Shown here: piece after piece, positions 11,546 to 23,080 of the stretch
Position numbering within the stretch: the first letter of the stretch is position 1
Layout: the number at the start of each line of letters is the position of its first letter
Assembly (NCBI GenBank): GCA_027924585.1
Contig: BSBM01001138.1
Location: 12,767,001-12,831,000 of the forward strand
Origin: Larix kaempferi
Lineage: Eukaryota; Streptophyta; Pinopsida; Pinales; Pinaceae
DNA: 64,000 nt
Direction of reading: 5' to 3'
Translations under genes and position numbers: made by a program
The notes under the pieces: generated by a model
Told to the model about the DNA's origin: nothing
Database searches by the model: none
Seen by the model: only the letters and a program-made list of their open reading frames with translations

Positions 11546-12143
11546 TGTTAATTTTTGAGCATTAATTCAACATACTCTAAGATCTTTACTAAGAGAATAA
11601 CATCTACAACATATCAAGCATATCAATCACAACAAGAAATCACAAGAGACAATAGACACATAGAGTTTCCTTGGGGAAAACCATAAAGGTGAAAAACCCC
11701 AATAACTTCCTCAGAGATGGATAGAGCAATGATACAAAACCCAAGCATAAGAGATAGTCACCTAGTAGCAGCTTCTCCTCCTCCACTAGCGCCACTCTCC
11801 AATGAGTGTATGAGTGTGAAATTGAATGATCAAATAGAGTCCCTCGCGCACTCTATTTATACTTGAATTGACTTGCCTAATAACCTTTTCTAGGTCAGCC
11901 TCAACTTAACCACTTAACATAATGTTGACAGGGCTGACCCCCAATAGGGTGGTCTAATAACCCTTTAACCTGCATGACTTAAACAGGGCCGACCCCATCA
12001 AGGTGGTCTAATAACCCATCAAGTATAAGTTACGACACTTACAATATAAATGATGACACTTCTGTATAGAGGAATAATACCATCTGTATAGGAGTACAAT
12101 ATACATATGTGAAATACATTCCGAAGTTACAATTACATCAACA
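11546..12143 (-). repeat. Copia 1 5' LTR (right copy)
   Basis: This 598-bp LTR has TG...CA ends and is the partner of 5440-6039. On the minus strand it holds a TATAAATAG box near 11850-11862, probably the element's own promoter. Confidence 0.93.
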
Positions 12144-12148
12144 CAAAA

Positions 12149-13177
12149 TCCAATGATAAAAATATTGAAATGAAATTTAATCTAAAATAAAACTAAAAGC
12201 AAGATGACAAGAAAAAATGGCCTTTGGTGAAGTCATTGTTATCCTGGATCGATACCAAGTGACTGCACATTAAAACCAAAATAACAGAGTTAGGACAAAC
12301 CAAATATAAAACCAAGTGAAAGATTCACCCAACAAGTTGGCTTATCTATATGTGACTTGTAATTTTACAGTCATTCTTCTCGCCCAACAGCTATTCCTTT
12401 TTACTTTGATCCTGATTTAATAGAGTTTTATTTTCAACTTGAGGATGAAGAAGTAACAAAAAATTCAATCACATTGAACCATTTATCTCTTAGTTAGCAT
12501 TTTATTCTTACCGACTATCATTTATTTTTTTCTACCCAAGCTAGCAATTGTGCAAGTCAAGTCATGTTAACTTCTTATGCAATTGATTGTTCATTAAGTG
12601 AAATGAACTCAGCAACATGGCATGTTCACTCACCACTTGGATGCAATCTTCTCTCAATACGTGAACAAAATTATCTTTATACCGATAGGTGTTTATATAT
12701 TAGAATATGGGTGGACTATCATATATTATTTTCCTAGATTGAATGAGGATGGGACAAGGGTACTGTCCAGATTGATTTTATGGTTGTTTTTCAAAATTAG
12801 AAATAAACAATTATTAAAAAAGGGAAATATAAAAAATAACTGGTAGTCGATGCATGGATAACTCGTAGCTCATGCATGGATAACAAGTAGTGATATAAAA
12901 CTCATTTAAATTAAGAAGGTAACATAGGTTACATGTAGCTGAGACATAGACAACAAGTAATTACAACTAAGCATACATAACAAGTAACATATAACTTGTT
13001 CATGGCACTTAACTTGTGACCTATCGGTGTTCACCGGCCACAACTTAAGTGGCTATGCTAGCCTATTGAGATATGAACTTTTTTATTTATTGCTGAACTG
13101 GCTTGGTGTGTTCTTGAAATGAGAATTGAGAGAAACAATTTGTGAATTTGGTTTAAAGGGAGAAACCCGGTTTCCTA
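12149..13177. other. intergenic stretch, no firm gene
   Basis: A weak exon-like piece lies on the minus strand near 12190-12262: acceptor TTAATGTGCAG then a short open frame (HLVSIQDNNDFTKGHFF). It has no convincing donor. It is noted because the possible exon at 5199-5331 lies on the same strand across the Copia insertion. Repeated ACATGGATAACAAGTA-like text at 12840-12990 is low complexity. Nothing else was seen. Confidence 0.35.
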
Positions 13178-13509
13178 TAGTCATCTCTCATGTTCTTCCT
13201 TCCTAGTGAACCCATCGCACCATACTTCCCTATGAACCGTACTTCCTTATGGATCCTCTCTCCATACCTGACTTCTCGATAGAGCCTCCTCCTGATCCAA
13301 TGTTTCCTCTTTAGCAAGTGCACTTCTTGATAAAGTGCACCTTCTTCCTAAGGGAATATCACCTCTCCCAAGTGTGAATCCCTTGAGTACTCTACCTCAT
13401 GGAGGAAGTGCGCACCACCTAAGCCATGTGATCTTGTGTTGTATTGTATGGTTAATTCCTTTGAGCTCCAATTCTCCTCGAACATATATGAGACCAAGTA
13501 TGCCAAAGG
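13178..13509 (-). repeat. left part of an old LTR, split by the Tat-like Gypsy insertion
   Basis: This matches the uninterrupted LTR at 55965-57057 (its 56290-56605 part), including CTTCCTAGTGAACCCATC and AAGGGAATATCACCTCTCCC. It ends at the AAAGG target site, and the rest continues at 35094. The outer end of the LTR is missing before 13178. Confidence 0.8.
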
Positions 13510-14448
13510 TGTTACGGAGAAAAAATTCCTATGGATTGGGGTAGACCACAATAGACAGATTACTATGAGAAATCAACTCAATTCCCAATGCATGCTATAT
13601 AAATGTAAATGATAAGAAGTGGAACAAAAGACCAACCTTCAACTGGACGTTTGACGTATCTCCCCGTTGAGATTTCCAATCACCACACTTGAACCTGCAG
13701 CTTAGTCTCAACAATAAACACAAGCAAGTGCATATGATATATGAAATTTGTTAGCATAAACAATCGCATAGTCCATTATATATGTAAGCAAATGTACCCA
13801 ATGATAATAAACCATTCACAACATCAATTGGACGAGAAAATGAGTATTTCTATTAATATAAACAAGAAGTAAATGATACAACCTCTTGTTGACAACTCAT
13901 CTGACCCAAGAACTAGGTCCCTCCACTTGTGTCTCCACCACTTCAATCCCCCATGCAATGGAAAATTCACGAGTAAAGGAATGATTCCTTCAAAAGATAT
14001 GGAAGAGTTTGGTAGGTGAACACAAATGGTTCACAACAACTAGGATCAATGGATGTAGACTCAAGCTATGGAAAAAATCCAATAGAGTTTCGATGCTCTC
14101 TCTTTCTCCTCCTTCCATGCACCATAAGAGCTCAATATATAACCCTCCAAAGGTAGGTGAAAGGTTGAATCGAGACGTTTCTGGATACATGGAGGGACAA
14201 AGGTCACAATGGCCTCTTTTTGGAGTGAAAAATATATTTTTTACTATTATTTACCATTTAACTCGATGTATGCGGGCTATAGTGGTACAGCTTTGGTATG
14301 CACGAGTTGCAGTGAAACAACTCGCATACAAGAGAAAAATAGGGAAACAAGGGTTCCTGGAGGACAAAAAGTGGTTCTCAGTCAATCAAATGAATAATGG
14401 AGGCCAATGATTGCTAATGCTCACAAGGTGGAAAAATACGTTGTAATA
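13510..14448 (-). repeat. Tat-like Gypsy 3' LTR (left copy)
   Basis: This is the partner of 34151-35088, sharing long stretches such as CCCAATGCATGCT and GAGTTTCGATGCTCTCTC. A TATATA-containing promoter-like segment is on the minus strand near 14130-14142. Confidence 0.9.
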
Positions 14449-14462
14449 GATGCCCCCTAATG
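14449..14462 (-). other. Tat-like Gypsy polypurine tract
   Basis: The minus strand reads TTAGGGGGCATC directly before the LTR. This is a short G-rich tract in the expected place. Confidence 0.6.
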
Positions 14463-16534
14463 TGTGACGTCAGAGAAGGTACTACGATGGCCGAAATACA
14501 TTATAAATCTCAGAAGTGGAGTGATGGAAACACAAATGGAAGGAGTAGCCCACTCGCCATAATACACTAATATCTCTGAATACATGTCGGTACAATACAT
14601 AGAAATATGATACAATGGCCATGAATAGGAAATATATAGTGAATACATGTCATGAGTAGTCATAGCCATAACCCAACATACAGTAAGATATGGTCTCCTG
14701 CTGAAGAGGAAACAACTGATGCAAACTGAAGGTACAAACTGCTGATGTATGAGATTGATCTCTCATAAGTATAATCACGATAACCAGTAGCATATTGAAT
14801 GCCACTGAAGTCTGGGGTCTTCTACACAAATCATCTACGGTGCATGCCCTATCAAGCGAATAAAGGTGTTGATGTCGAACCTGATGTGGCATCATCTAAT
14901 TACTGGTCATTGATGTATATCGTTAACAGACGTGAGATAACCCACCAATAATGAAAATGGGCATCAAGGCACAAAGTACATTCACCAAGTGTGAATATAG
15001 GTGTTGAGGTCGAACACTTGATGAATCCATCGATCAGGGGACATTGATGAATTCCCAATATGTCGATGGAAAGAGAACCTACCACTAATGACTGCAAGCC
15101 TCAAGGTACTCAACGGACTCTAAGTCTCGATTCCAAAATAAAAGAGTTGGAGTCGACAGAATGAGGCTGGCAGGAAGGAGGGCATTAATGGATCCCCCAT
15201 CAAAAAACACGAGGTAGAAGCTATACTGAAATATTTGGAAGAACTCGGACTAATAGATCGAACTGTAAGGGATGGCTGACATGCAATAGTTAAGAGATAT
15301 GAGGAGTGTCTGACTCTAGTTTCAAGACTTCCTTTGAAAAAGAGCATGAGCAAATGGATAGACTCAGGAAGCATACACTCAAGTACTAGATGATAATAAT
15401 ACTTTGTGACGGAGGAGGCATCAACAAAGGCTCCATAATGACTGGAAGCATAACCAGTCGGTGGAGTAAGATCTGAGAAACGAGTACAGCTCCTAAGGTC
15501 CTACTAATGTCCCGACTCATGATGAATGGAGTGGAGATGAATGCTCTATTCAAAGGCGACATGACAACTGCCAATAAGAGGTAGTAAATATTTTCCCATC
15601 CTGCTTTTTCAGTTATATAATTTTTTTGTCTTTTTCATATTCTAAAGCTTGAAAAAGAATAAAATTGATTATAGTACAAAAGTGAGGGAATGAGTGTCAA
15701 ATGCTAGCAAACTAGTTCCAAGCAGTGGAACATACCTATGATCAATGCAAGGAAGCATGTGCAAGATGTGGACACTCGGGGGGGTGTTCCCTCAAGGTAA
15801 AGGGTCATCAAGCTATGAAAGATAATTGAAGGCTCTGCTTGGCTCGGAAGGCAACATGCTCAGGAACATGGCTAATCACTGAGAAAGTGGGATCCGACAC
15901 AAGGCTCAAAGGCAAGCAAGATAATGCAATGCATTCATAATTCGACATAAATGGGGGGTCATTATGGGAGATGGCAAGAATAAAGATAAAGTAGAGTATG
16001 AGTCTTCATCGCAACATCATGGCATGACTACAAAGGACTCCCAATCCTAAGGAGAAATAATAGCATGGGAGCCAAAAGACATAAAAGGATCTAACTAGGG
16101 CTCTCATGGTTGGACAAGCCCTATTGCCAAATAACGACACTTCTAAAGCAACATAGAGTTTCCATGTCAGTTAAAAAGCAGGGTCTCACCTATGATTTAT
16201 GAATGTGGTCATAAGGTCAATGCAAAAGTGCAAGTGCAATGACATCCTAACCTATCTTCTAGGTGTAGAAAATATCTTCTGAAAGCACGAAATGGTACAA
16301 AAATCCACTCTCATTGGAAAAAAATGCTAAAAAAGGCACTTTATAACGACATATTAGTCCAAAATAGCTCAAAAATGGCAAAAACTATAGAAAAGTGGGT
16401 TTGAAAAATTATAAATAGTAAAAATAATTACTTTTACCACATCATTTTAACTTTTCACTCCACATAATGCATTTGGTTAGGTTTTTACCTCTGTTCTTCA
16501 ATCGACGATTCCGGGAGCTACAAGTGTCGGAATC
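14463..16534. other. Tat-like Gypsy region between 3' LTR and antisense ORF
   Basis: About 2 kb with only short unmatched ORFs on either strand and no recognised domain. A G-run (GGGGGGGTG) lies near 15778. It is most likely noncoding 3' sequence of the element and may include the promoter of the plus-strand antisense gene. Confidence 0.5.
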
Positions 16535-18095
16535 ATGAGCCGTCTAGACCAGGTTAGTGTTCTCAACCTCCTCTTCCATTATATGGATTTTAATTTTGTT
16601 TTTATTGGTCAAATTTTAATTTTTTTGAAAAGGATTAAACTTACTCGGCGTTGTACATAGGATACAATTTCATGGGTCGCGTGGAGGGATTCTTGTGTGT
16701 GGTCAAACTAAGCATTGATCACATATATGCACGACTTTATACAAATTATCCCGCGTATAGTGCCATGGGTTGTGTTTTTTATGAGTTTTTAACATTAAAA
16801 ACATTTGGTTTTTCCTCAGGATCGTTCTAGAATGGAGAGAAAGGGAGCATGATGTTGTCGATCAATGAGTTTGCGAAGACTTGGCCACCCAACAAGCATT
16901 GCAATCTTGTGGGCTGTACAAATTTTTGAGCATCGGAGGTTTGAGGTCCCAAAACCGATTGCTCACTTAGTTGGTAAACTATTGGGATGCAGAAGCTCAA
17001 CATTTTGATTTGGATGGACAACCACTTCACCTGGAAGTGGAATACATTTATTTTATCACTGGTTTGTCCCGCCAAGGGGAGGTAGTGAGTCTAAGGTCTC
17101 GCAGCGTGGGAGGAGGAATCACTATCAGTGATTACATTGATAGGTACTGTATTTTTGGCACCCAGAAGGTGTGTATCCATATCCCCATAGAGGCTATAAC
17201 GAGCCTAAGCATGAATATCATTGTCCTCACTCTCGGGAGGATTGCAGGATTAGCTTCACTTCACCAGGCCTCAAGGCCATTGATATTTTCTGCGGTCGAG
17301 AGCATGAGACCAATGACATATGATTGTTGCATAACATTGATGGGTACTATGAAGAGCCAGCTGACGGAGTGCAAGCTAGGGTGGGCCAAAAACTTTGGTT
17401 TTGGAAGCATATTGTGCAGCTTCTTCTTTGAGAGGGTGTCAGGATTGAGTCCGAGAGTATAGGTCCCTCCACATAGTCTCCGAGATCCTGCCCAGACCCG
17501 GTGAGCAGAGATATTGACATGGAAGGGGGGAGGCCGACATGATTCCCCATATTCTGATGATTTCTTTCACTGGTGGCGGCAATAAGTGATCACCATTGAC
17601 GAATACCCATATGAGGGGATAGACTACTGAGGGGACCGAGACATGCCGCTCCCACCAGGGGCCGCATTCGGAGATATTGGTAAGATACTCTTTTTAAAGT
17701 TTTGCATATTTAAATTTTTTGTATTTGTGATTTAAGTGAAAGCAAAAATATTTTTGGTGTGGTATCACATATTGATGTATGACTATTTTCTTGCAGATAT
17801 GGGTCTGTGAATACCTCAGGGTTTCCCACGACATCACTGCAGAGGCAGAGGAGGGGAGGTAGTAGGAGCAGTGGTAGAGTGCACGTTGGAGATTGTGTAG
17901 GTCAACCTGAGTCATATGACTACCCGGGTACCAGTGATCGAGGTAGAGCGTCTTTCAGAGGATATGCAGAGACATGTGGTTGGGGTACTAGGTACATGGG
18001 TGCGGCTGCTCCAGCGTATAGCCAATGCCGTACACTAATACATGCAGAATCATCCATCCCAGGAGGCTAGAGATCCCCGAAGGGCTTAGATGCCA
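16535..18095 (+). pseudogene. spliced antisense ORF of the Tat-like Gypsy element
   Basis: This gene runs against the rest of the element, between pol and the 3' LTR. Exon 1 is 16535-16552 (ATG, six codons MSRLDQ), donor GTTAGT. The intron ends TTTCCTCAG at 16819. Exon 2 (16820-17679) holds one long conserved frame with a few stops: VLEWRERE, ATQQALQSCGLYKFL, LVNYWD, LHLEVEYIYFITGLSRQGE, VIISDYID-like text, GWAKNFGFGSILCSFFFERV. A donor GTAAG follows. A second intron ends TTTTCTTGCAG at 17796, and exon 3 gives RLLQRIANAVH and DPRRA near 18090. The phase between exons does not fit perfectly, so indels have occurred. Antisense ORFs at this place are known in Tat-lineage elements; their function is unknown. 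The EYIYFITGLSRQGE block resembles plant-mobile-domain-like proteins only loosely. Confidence 0.65.
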
Positions 18096-18318
18096 TGGGG
18101 TCACACTATTTTTGTATCGGATATGTATATTTGAGAGCTATGAGCTTCAGCTTTGTATTATGACACCACATTTTGGAAATATTATTTTGATAATGAAAAA
18201 CTATGATTTTCTGGATCTATTATTATGTATGTACAAATGTATGAATGAATGTTATTTGTGTGCTTCTTTCATGGATGTGACAAATGCCAATCTAGGAAAT
18301 AATTAGCATATGCATCAA

Positions 18319-18671
18319 TTACATGATTAAAACATGAATGTATGTAATGAAAACAAATTGATGCTCTAAGAGCCTTACCCTTAATAACCTCCTTAGTAAC
18401 GTAGGATCCCTCACATGGTACTGGCCATTCAACTGAGACACAACCAGTTGCGAATTCAGGAGGAATTCTAAAGACTGGAGACCATACGAAATGGCATCGC
18501 GAAGTAACTCGATAACAACACTACACTTAGCCACATTTTTGGATGTAGGACCAAGACAAGCACCTCTTGAAGACACAATCTGATGGTTGGGCGAGTAAAT
18601 AACCCACACAACATAAGCTAGTCTCTACGTATTACGGCTAGCCCCATCTGCGAATCCCAAGAACATTGGAT
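18319..18671 (-). pseudogene. archaeal-type RNase H domain located after integrase
   Basis: The minus-strand frame reads GFADGASRNT (18628-18660), a stop, then AYVVWVIYSPNHQIVSSRGACLG, KCSVVIELLRDAI, SLEFLLNSQLVVSQLNGQY and HVRDPTLLRRLLRVRLLE. DGASR and the SQLVV..L.G.Y..(K/R)DP.L pattern are hallmarks of the additional RNase H seen in Tat elements. The second catalytic Asp (DSQLVV) is Asn here, and there is an early stop, so it is dead. It lies 126 bp downstream of the end of integrase (18797) rather than between the Gypsy RNase H and integrase. In an intact element it would degrade RNA in the RNA/DNA hybrid. Confidence 0.75.
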
Positions 18672-18796
18672 ATTCTGCTGACATATATCACCCAAATGGA
18701 AGCAAATCAACATAATCGAAAAATAAAAAGAAATCTAAACTATGTACATAAAAGACTATACAATAGTATACGAAAGCTTCAGCTCGAGCTAGAAGC

Positions 18797-19972
18797 TCAA
18801 GCATAATACTGCTTGAGGTAGAGCCCATTTCTAGGCTCCTTCAATGCATTCTCCTCGTAATCCTCTAACTCATAGGATCCTTTCTCAAGGACATGCCTCA
18901 CAATGTAAGGACCGTGGCACATTGGGTTAAACTTGCCTAGCCCCAGGGGTTCCTTAGCTTGATCATAAAGGAGGACGAAGTCACCTTCAACATATTGTCG
19001 GGGACGGATAGACCTATCATATTGAACATTAACATGATTTTTGTTCTCATGTATTGCTATGGAGGCATCCCAACACTATTCGTTAAGTTTCTCTAGGTAG
19101 ACTAAATGTTTCTCTACTTCTTAAGTGTTAGGTAGGAGCTCTATAGCTAGTTTCAAGGAAGGGATTTCACATTCAATCGGTAAGATAGAATCCACACCAT
19201 GAACTAACTGAAATGGTGAGAAACCAGTGGAAGTCTTTACTGCTGTTCGATATGCCCACAAAGCAGGAAACAACATAATGTGCCAATTACTCTTGCTTTG
19301 TCGGATGGTCCTTTGGAGAATGGCCTTAAGGGACTTATTCACTACCTCGACCTGGCCATTTTCTTGGGGATAATAAGAATATGAGTGATCTTGTCGAAAC
19401 CCAAGCTTAAGTGATAATTCCGTCATCATCTTGTTTTGAAAGTGACTTCCATGGTCAGTGACAATCTCCTTCGGGATACTGAAATGAGCTATAATTTGAT
19501 TGAATATGAAGTGGGCTACAGTTGCACCATCGTATTTAATGGTCAGCATGGCCTCAGCCCATTTGGTGAAATAGTCAACGGCCATTATGATATGGCGATG
19601 CCCCCTAGCCGAAGCTGGGTTGCAATCCATGAAATCAACCCCCCACTTGGTGAAGGGACTGATGGTGACAACCGAATGTAAAGGAGCAGGATGCGAGCAC
19701 ATGTTCCGAGCAAACACCTGGAAAGGGTGATATCTCTTCACAGCATGTACACAATCTTTGAAGATCATAGGCCAAAAATAGTCTGCTTGCAAGATATGTT
19801 GGGCCATCGCATGCCCAGATAAATGACCACCACATGCTCCACTATGGCAGTCATTAAGAACTAGTTCCGCTTCTTCACGAGTCAAACAATGACGTACGAT
19901 AGAGTATTTTCCTCGGTGATACAAAGTTTCACCGATGATGACATAATATTTGGCGTGATGTCTCACACGTCG
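18797..19972 (-). pseudogene. Tat-like Gypsy integrase
   Basis: The long frame 19121-19966 contains the N-terminal zinc-binding region (HSGACGGHLSGHAM; the CxxC cysteines have become Y and F). The catalytic core keeps all three acids: D in KWGVDFMD, D in EIVTDHGSHF, E in PQENGQVEVVNKS. A stop at 19121 separates the C-terminal part, which has LYDQAKEPLGLGKFNP, CHGPYIVRHVLEKGSYEL (GPY/F-like) and ends YLKQYYA at 18797. Another stop lies near 19075. Integrase joins the DNA copy to the host chromosome. The core is the best-preserved part of this element. Confidence 0.9.
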
Positions 19973-20650
19973 TCACTCATCTTGTGAATAATGAAAAGGG
20001 AACTTCAGAGTTTGGAGATATACAATGATGTCTCCATGCCAAGGGTTCGTTGATGAGATAAGAAATAAATGTTCATCCACAAATGTGTATTCATGGACTA
20101 CTTCCTCATCAAGTCTCGGAAAATCTAACATAAGATCTGCGAAAACCAAGGACTTTACCGACTTCACCGAAGCAAAATCGAGATCAAACTCCTGATGGAT
20201 GACAATCCATTTATTATATTTCTCCCCAATTAAACGTTGTGAGAGAACGAATTGAAATGGATTGACATGTGCTATAACTGTGGTTTTCCTAAGAAAAATA
20301 TAATGTCGTAATCGTTGGACTACATGAATAGTCGCAAGGGCCAATTTATCGACGTGAGAATATCTCAATTTAGCATCTACTAAGTTTCAACTAAGATAAT
20401 AGAAAACATTTTCTTGAAGCACATCGTCCACCTGAACTAAGACCATACCAATCGTCTCTTGAGACGCGGCCACATAAAGCAAACAATCTCTTGCAAAGTC
20501 GGGTGGACTATGAAGAGGGGTCAATACCAAGGCTTTCTCTAAAGCATTGAAAGACTGCTGGGATCGCTCATCCAAAATAAAAGGATTTTCCTTCTTCAAT
20601 AATTGCATGAAACCCATAGTAAGATTGGCATAGTTCACGATAAAACGACA
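19973..20650 (-). pseudogene. Tat-like Gypsy RNase H (degenerate)
   Basis: Frames 20387-20638 and 19973-20368 read PFILDERSQQSFNALEKAL, LLYVAASQETIGMVLVQ, then HVDKLALATIHVVQRLRHY and NKWIVIHQEFDLDF. The usual catalytic Asp of LYVDAS is Ala, a loss typical of Tat elements in which a second RNase H has taken over. A stop near 20386 splits the domain. It follows RT directly, as in all Gypsy elements. Confidence 0.85.
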
Positions 20651-21360
20651 TAAGAAAGTGGCTCTCCCTTGGAGGCTCTGAAGTTGAATCAGATTACACG
20701 GGGAGGCAACTGAAGTATTGCCTCAACCATTAATGGATCGACTCTAATACCCTCTTTGGAGACTACAAACCCTAGAAGGCGACTAGTTTTCACGACAAAT
20801 ATGCACTTGTTTGGATTCAAACAAATCTTATAGCATCGACATCTTTTGAAAATAAGGAGGAGGTGACTTGGGTGATCCACTCTCTTACGAGAGTGACTGG
20901 CAAGGTTGTCCAAATAAGCCTCCACTATGCACTTAAGGTCATGAAAAGCATAATTCATGGCCCGCTGAAACGTAGCTCTGACGTTTTTAAGGCCGAAGGG
21001 AATTTTCCGGTATGCAAAGGTACCCCAAAGACATATAAATGCGGTCTTACGTTGATCCTCAGGTTTTATTTGGATCTGATTGTAGCCTGAAAAACTCTCC
21101 ATAAACGAAAAAACTTCGCTTCCCGCACACACATCCAAGATTTGGTCTATGAATGGAGTGGGAAAGTTATCTTTAGGAAATGCTCTATTCAGATCTCGAA
21201 AATCGGTACACACTCAAATGGTTCCCTACTTCTTATCCACAATAACAGGGTTGGATACCCATTCGGTAAGGGGAACCGGGTAGATGAAACTAGCTTTGAG
21301 TAGTTTCTCTACTTCTGCGTTAATAGCGGCTGCCTTCCTAGGATTCAAAGCACGAATTCA
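20651..21360 (-). pseudogene. Tat-like Gypsy reverse transcriptase
   Basis: The frame reads AAINAEVEKLLKASFIYPV and WVSNPVIVDKK (before a stop at about 21230), then MCTDFRDLNRAFPKDNFPTP, GYNQIQIKPEDQRKTAF and FGLKNVRATFQRAMNYAFHDL. The catalytic YxDD is YLDN, and the first catalytic Asp in SFMD is Glu (SFMESFSGY), so the enzyme is inactive. The thumb region LNPNKCIFVV and LLGFVVSKEGI is clear. RT would copy the genomic RNA into DNA. Confidence 0.9.
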
Positions 21361-21996
21361 TTGTCGAACATGTTTAACATTTAGGTAAGTATTAATATCA
21401 TGCTCAATAGTACTGTGGTCAATACCTGGCATCTCATCATATGACCAGGCGAACACATCCTGAAATTCTTTGAATAACTCGGTGTAAATGCAAATCTCCT
21501 CGGGGGAACAATCAACACCGATGTATACATTTTCAATCTTTCCAGGAGCGTGAGAAATGTTGATCGGAATGGTAGGGGAAATATTGGCAATATTCCCCTC
21601 CGCGTAAATTCCATGTGAAGCCAAAGGAGCCACAGGGTGACCAATGTTCACCGCAAGAGTCGACTGAAACTCCTCTTGCTCGATAAGGTCAAGGTTGGGA
21701 TGAAAATAAGATCGATGATGAAGATCCTCCGAAGGCTTATCACTACCGTACATGGCCTTGATAATAGCTTCATCTGAAGGCAAAGTACCATCAAGGCAAT
21801 CATGTGAGCAAGATGAGTCGACTGCCCACGTGGGCATCATAATGGGATCTTCTTCTTCTATCCGTGAAGAGGAGAGATCCGGCTCTGCGGTGGCTTGTTG
21901 AATATCACGATAAGAAAGCTCTATTGTAGACAAGGCATAGCCATTCCGACATGTGCAATGTCTCCAGATGGGGAAATCATGGAAGGTAGATTCCAC
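21358..21996 (-). pseudogene. Tat-like Gypsy linker before RT
   Basis: The 212-codon open frame ends in ELFKEFQDVFAWSYDEMPGI and HDINTYLNVKHVRQ, the standard lead-in to RT in Gypsy pol. The N-terminal two thirds is acidic linker without a known fold. It runs straight into the RT frame after a stop at about 21358. Confidence 0.75.
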
Positions 21997-22163
21997 AGAT
22001 CACTAAAATACGATGTCCAGAATGGTACATTGTGCAACGAGGAAGGGGCACTATTGGAAATGGTTCCTATGAAGGAGATTGGTGCAACAAATTCGAAAGA
22101 TCCCATCAAAGAGGAATACATTCCTACACCTATATTCCTAGTTTTCGGCTGAGAATTTTCAAT

Positions 22164-22754
22164 CTAAGGAACTATAGTTCCTGGTGATGTTGCGGGACTA
22201 AAACTAGTGAAATCTAGTTGATCGACAGTCACAATCTTTCCTTCGTGGGGAAAGCAAATAACTCTAAAAACAGAGGACACGATCGCTCTCATAGCATAGA
22301 TCCAATTCCAACTCAGTAAAAGGTTGTAGTCGATGGGAACATCAACCACCTCGACCTCTATTGGCACGGTCTTCCCACCCAAGTGGACCTCAAGGGAGGG
22401 GATAATACCATGCATCCTGAACGGACGACCATCGAATGCAGTAAGCATGGTCATATATTTCGACAATGGAGGAGAGCCGAGAGCCTTCCAAAAATCTAGA
22501 GACATTACTGAAGTGGAAGCACCTTCGTCAACCACAATACGCTTAACGATCGTTTGTAGGAACCTAACATGGACTTGGAAAGCCACATGATAGGGCAACT
22601 GAGGTTGAACATCAGTAGTGTCGAACTTGATAACATTCCGAAAACATTGATCCTGGACTCCCAAAGCACATAAAAGGGAGTTCCTTTGTGAGAGACAAGC
22701 ATGGATAACCTTGAAAGCTGACATGGCACATGGAGTCTGGCCCTGATCTTCCAC
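22164..22754 (-). pseudogene. Tat-like Gypsy aspartic protease
   Basis: The 196-codon frame contains the active site VVDEGASTSVMSLDFWKALG, followed by LTAFDGRPFRMHGIIPSLEV and IDYNLLLSWNWIYAM. DEGAS in place of the usual D(S/T)G is common in Tat/Ogre-like elements. The fold would be a retropepsin that cuts the polyprotein. The frame is open through the domain; stops and shifts lie on both sides. Confidence 0.85.
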
Positions 22755-23080
22755 AATTGAGTAGTTCTAGGCGGCTCGGGAATTGGGATTGTGCGTCGAG
22801 CGCTTGAGAACACCTTTCGGTATCCGTGGCATAGAGTTGGGCTTCTAGATATGCAATGGAGACTTAGGTGGTGGGGGCTCATTCCCCAACGAAGGTTGTG
22901 GAGCTCCATAATAACGTGAGAGAGTAGCAATACTAACCTATGATTTAACCATGTTAACACATCCAAAACCGCCGGCATGGGTAGAGGACATAGAATTTTC
23001 ATTAGTACCATAACCAATGATGGAAGCACTCGAAGCCATATTTTGATGATGAGGGAAGGATCCTTCAACACAACTGGGCT

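Larger units (their letters stand above)
5440..12143 (-). mobile_element. Ty1/Copia LTR retrotransposon 1 with rearranged interior
   Basis: LTRs of 600 bp (5440-6039) and 598 bp (11546-12143) begin TGTTAATTTTTGAGC and end ACATCAACA. The 5-bp target duplication CAAAA is at 5435-5439 and 12144-12148. The minus-strand direction is fixed by a tRNA-iMet primer site next to the right LTR and a polypurine tract next to the left LTR. Gag (10258-10867) and the RT/RNase H end of pol (7240-8853) are recognisable. The rest of pol (zinc knuckle end, protease, integrase) is missing and replaced by unrelated text. By eye the two LTRs differ at roughly 35-40 positions, so this is an old copy. Element 2 at 24355-31731 belongs to a related subfamily. 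Confidence 0.93.
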
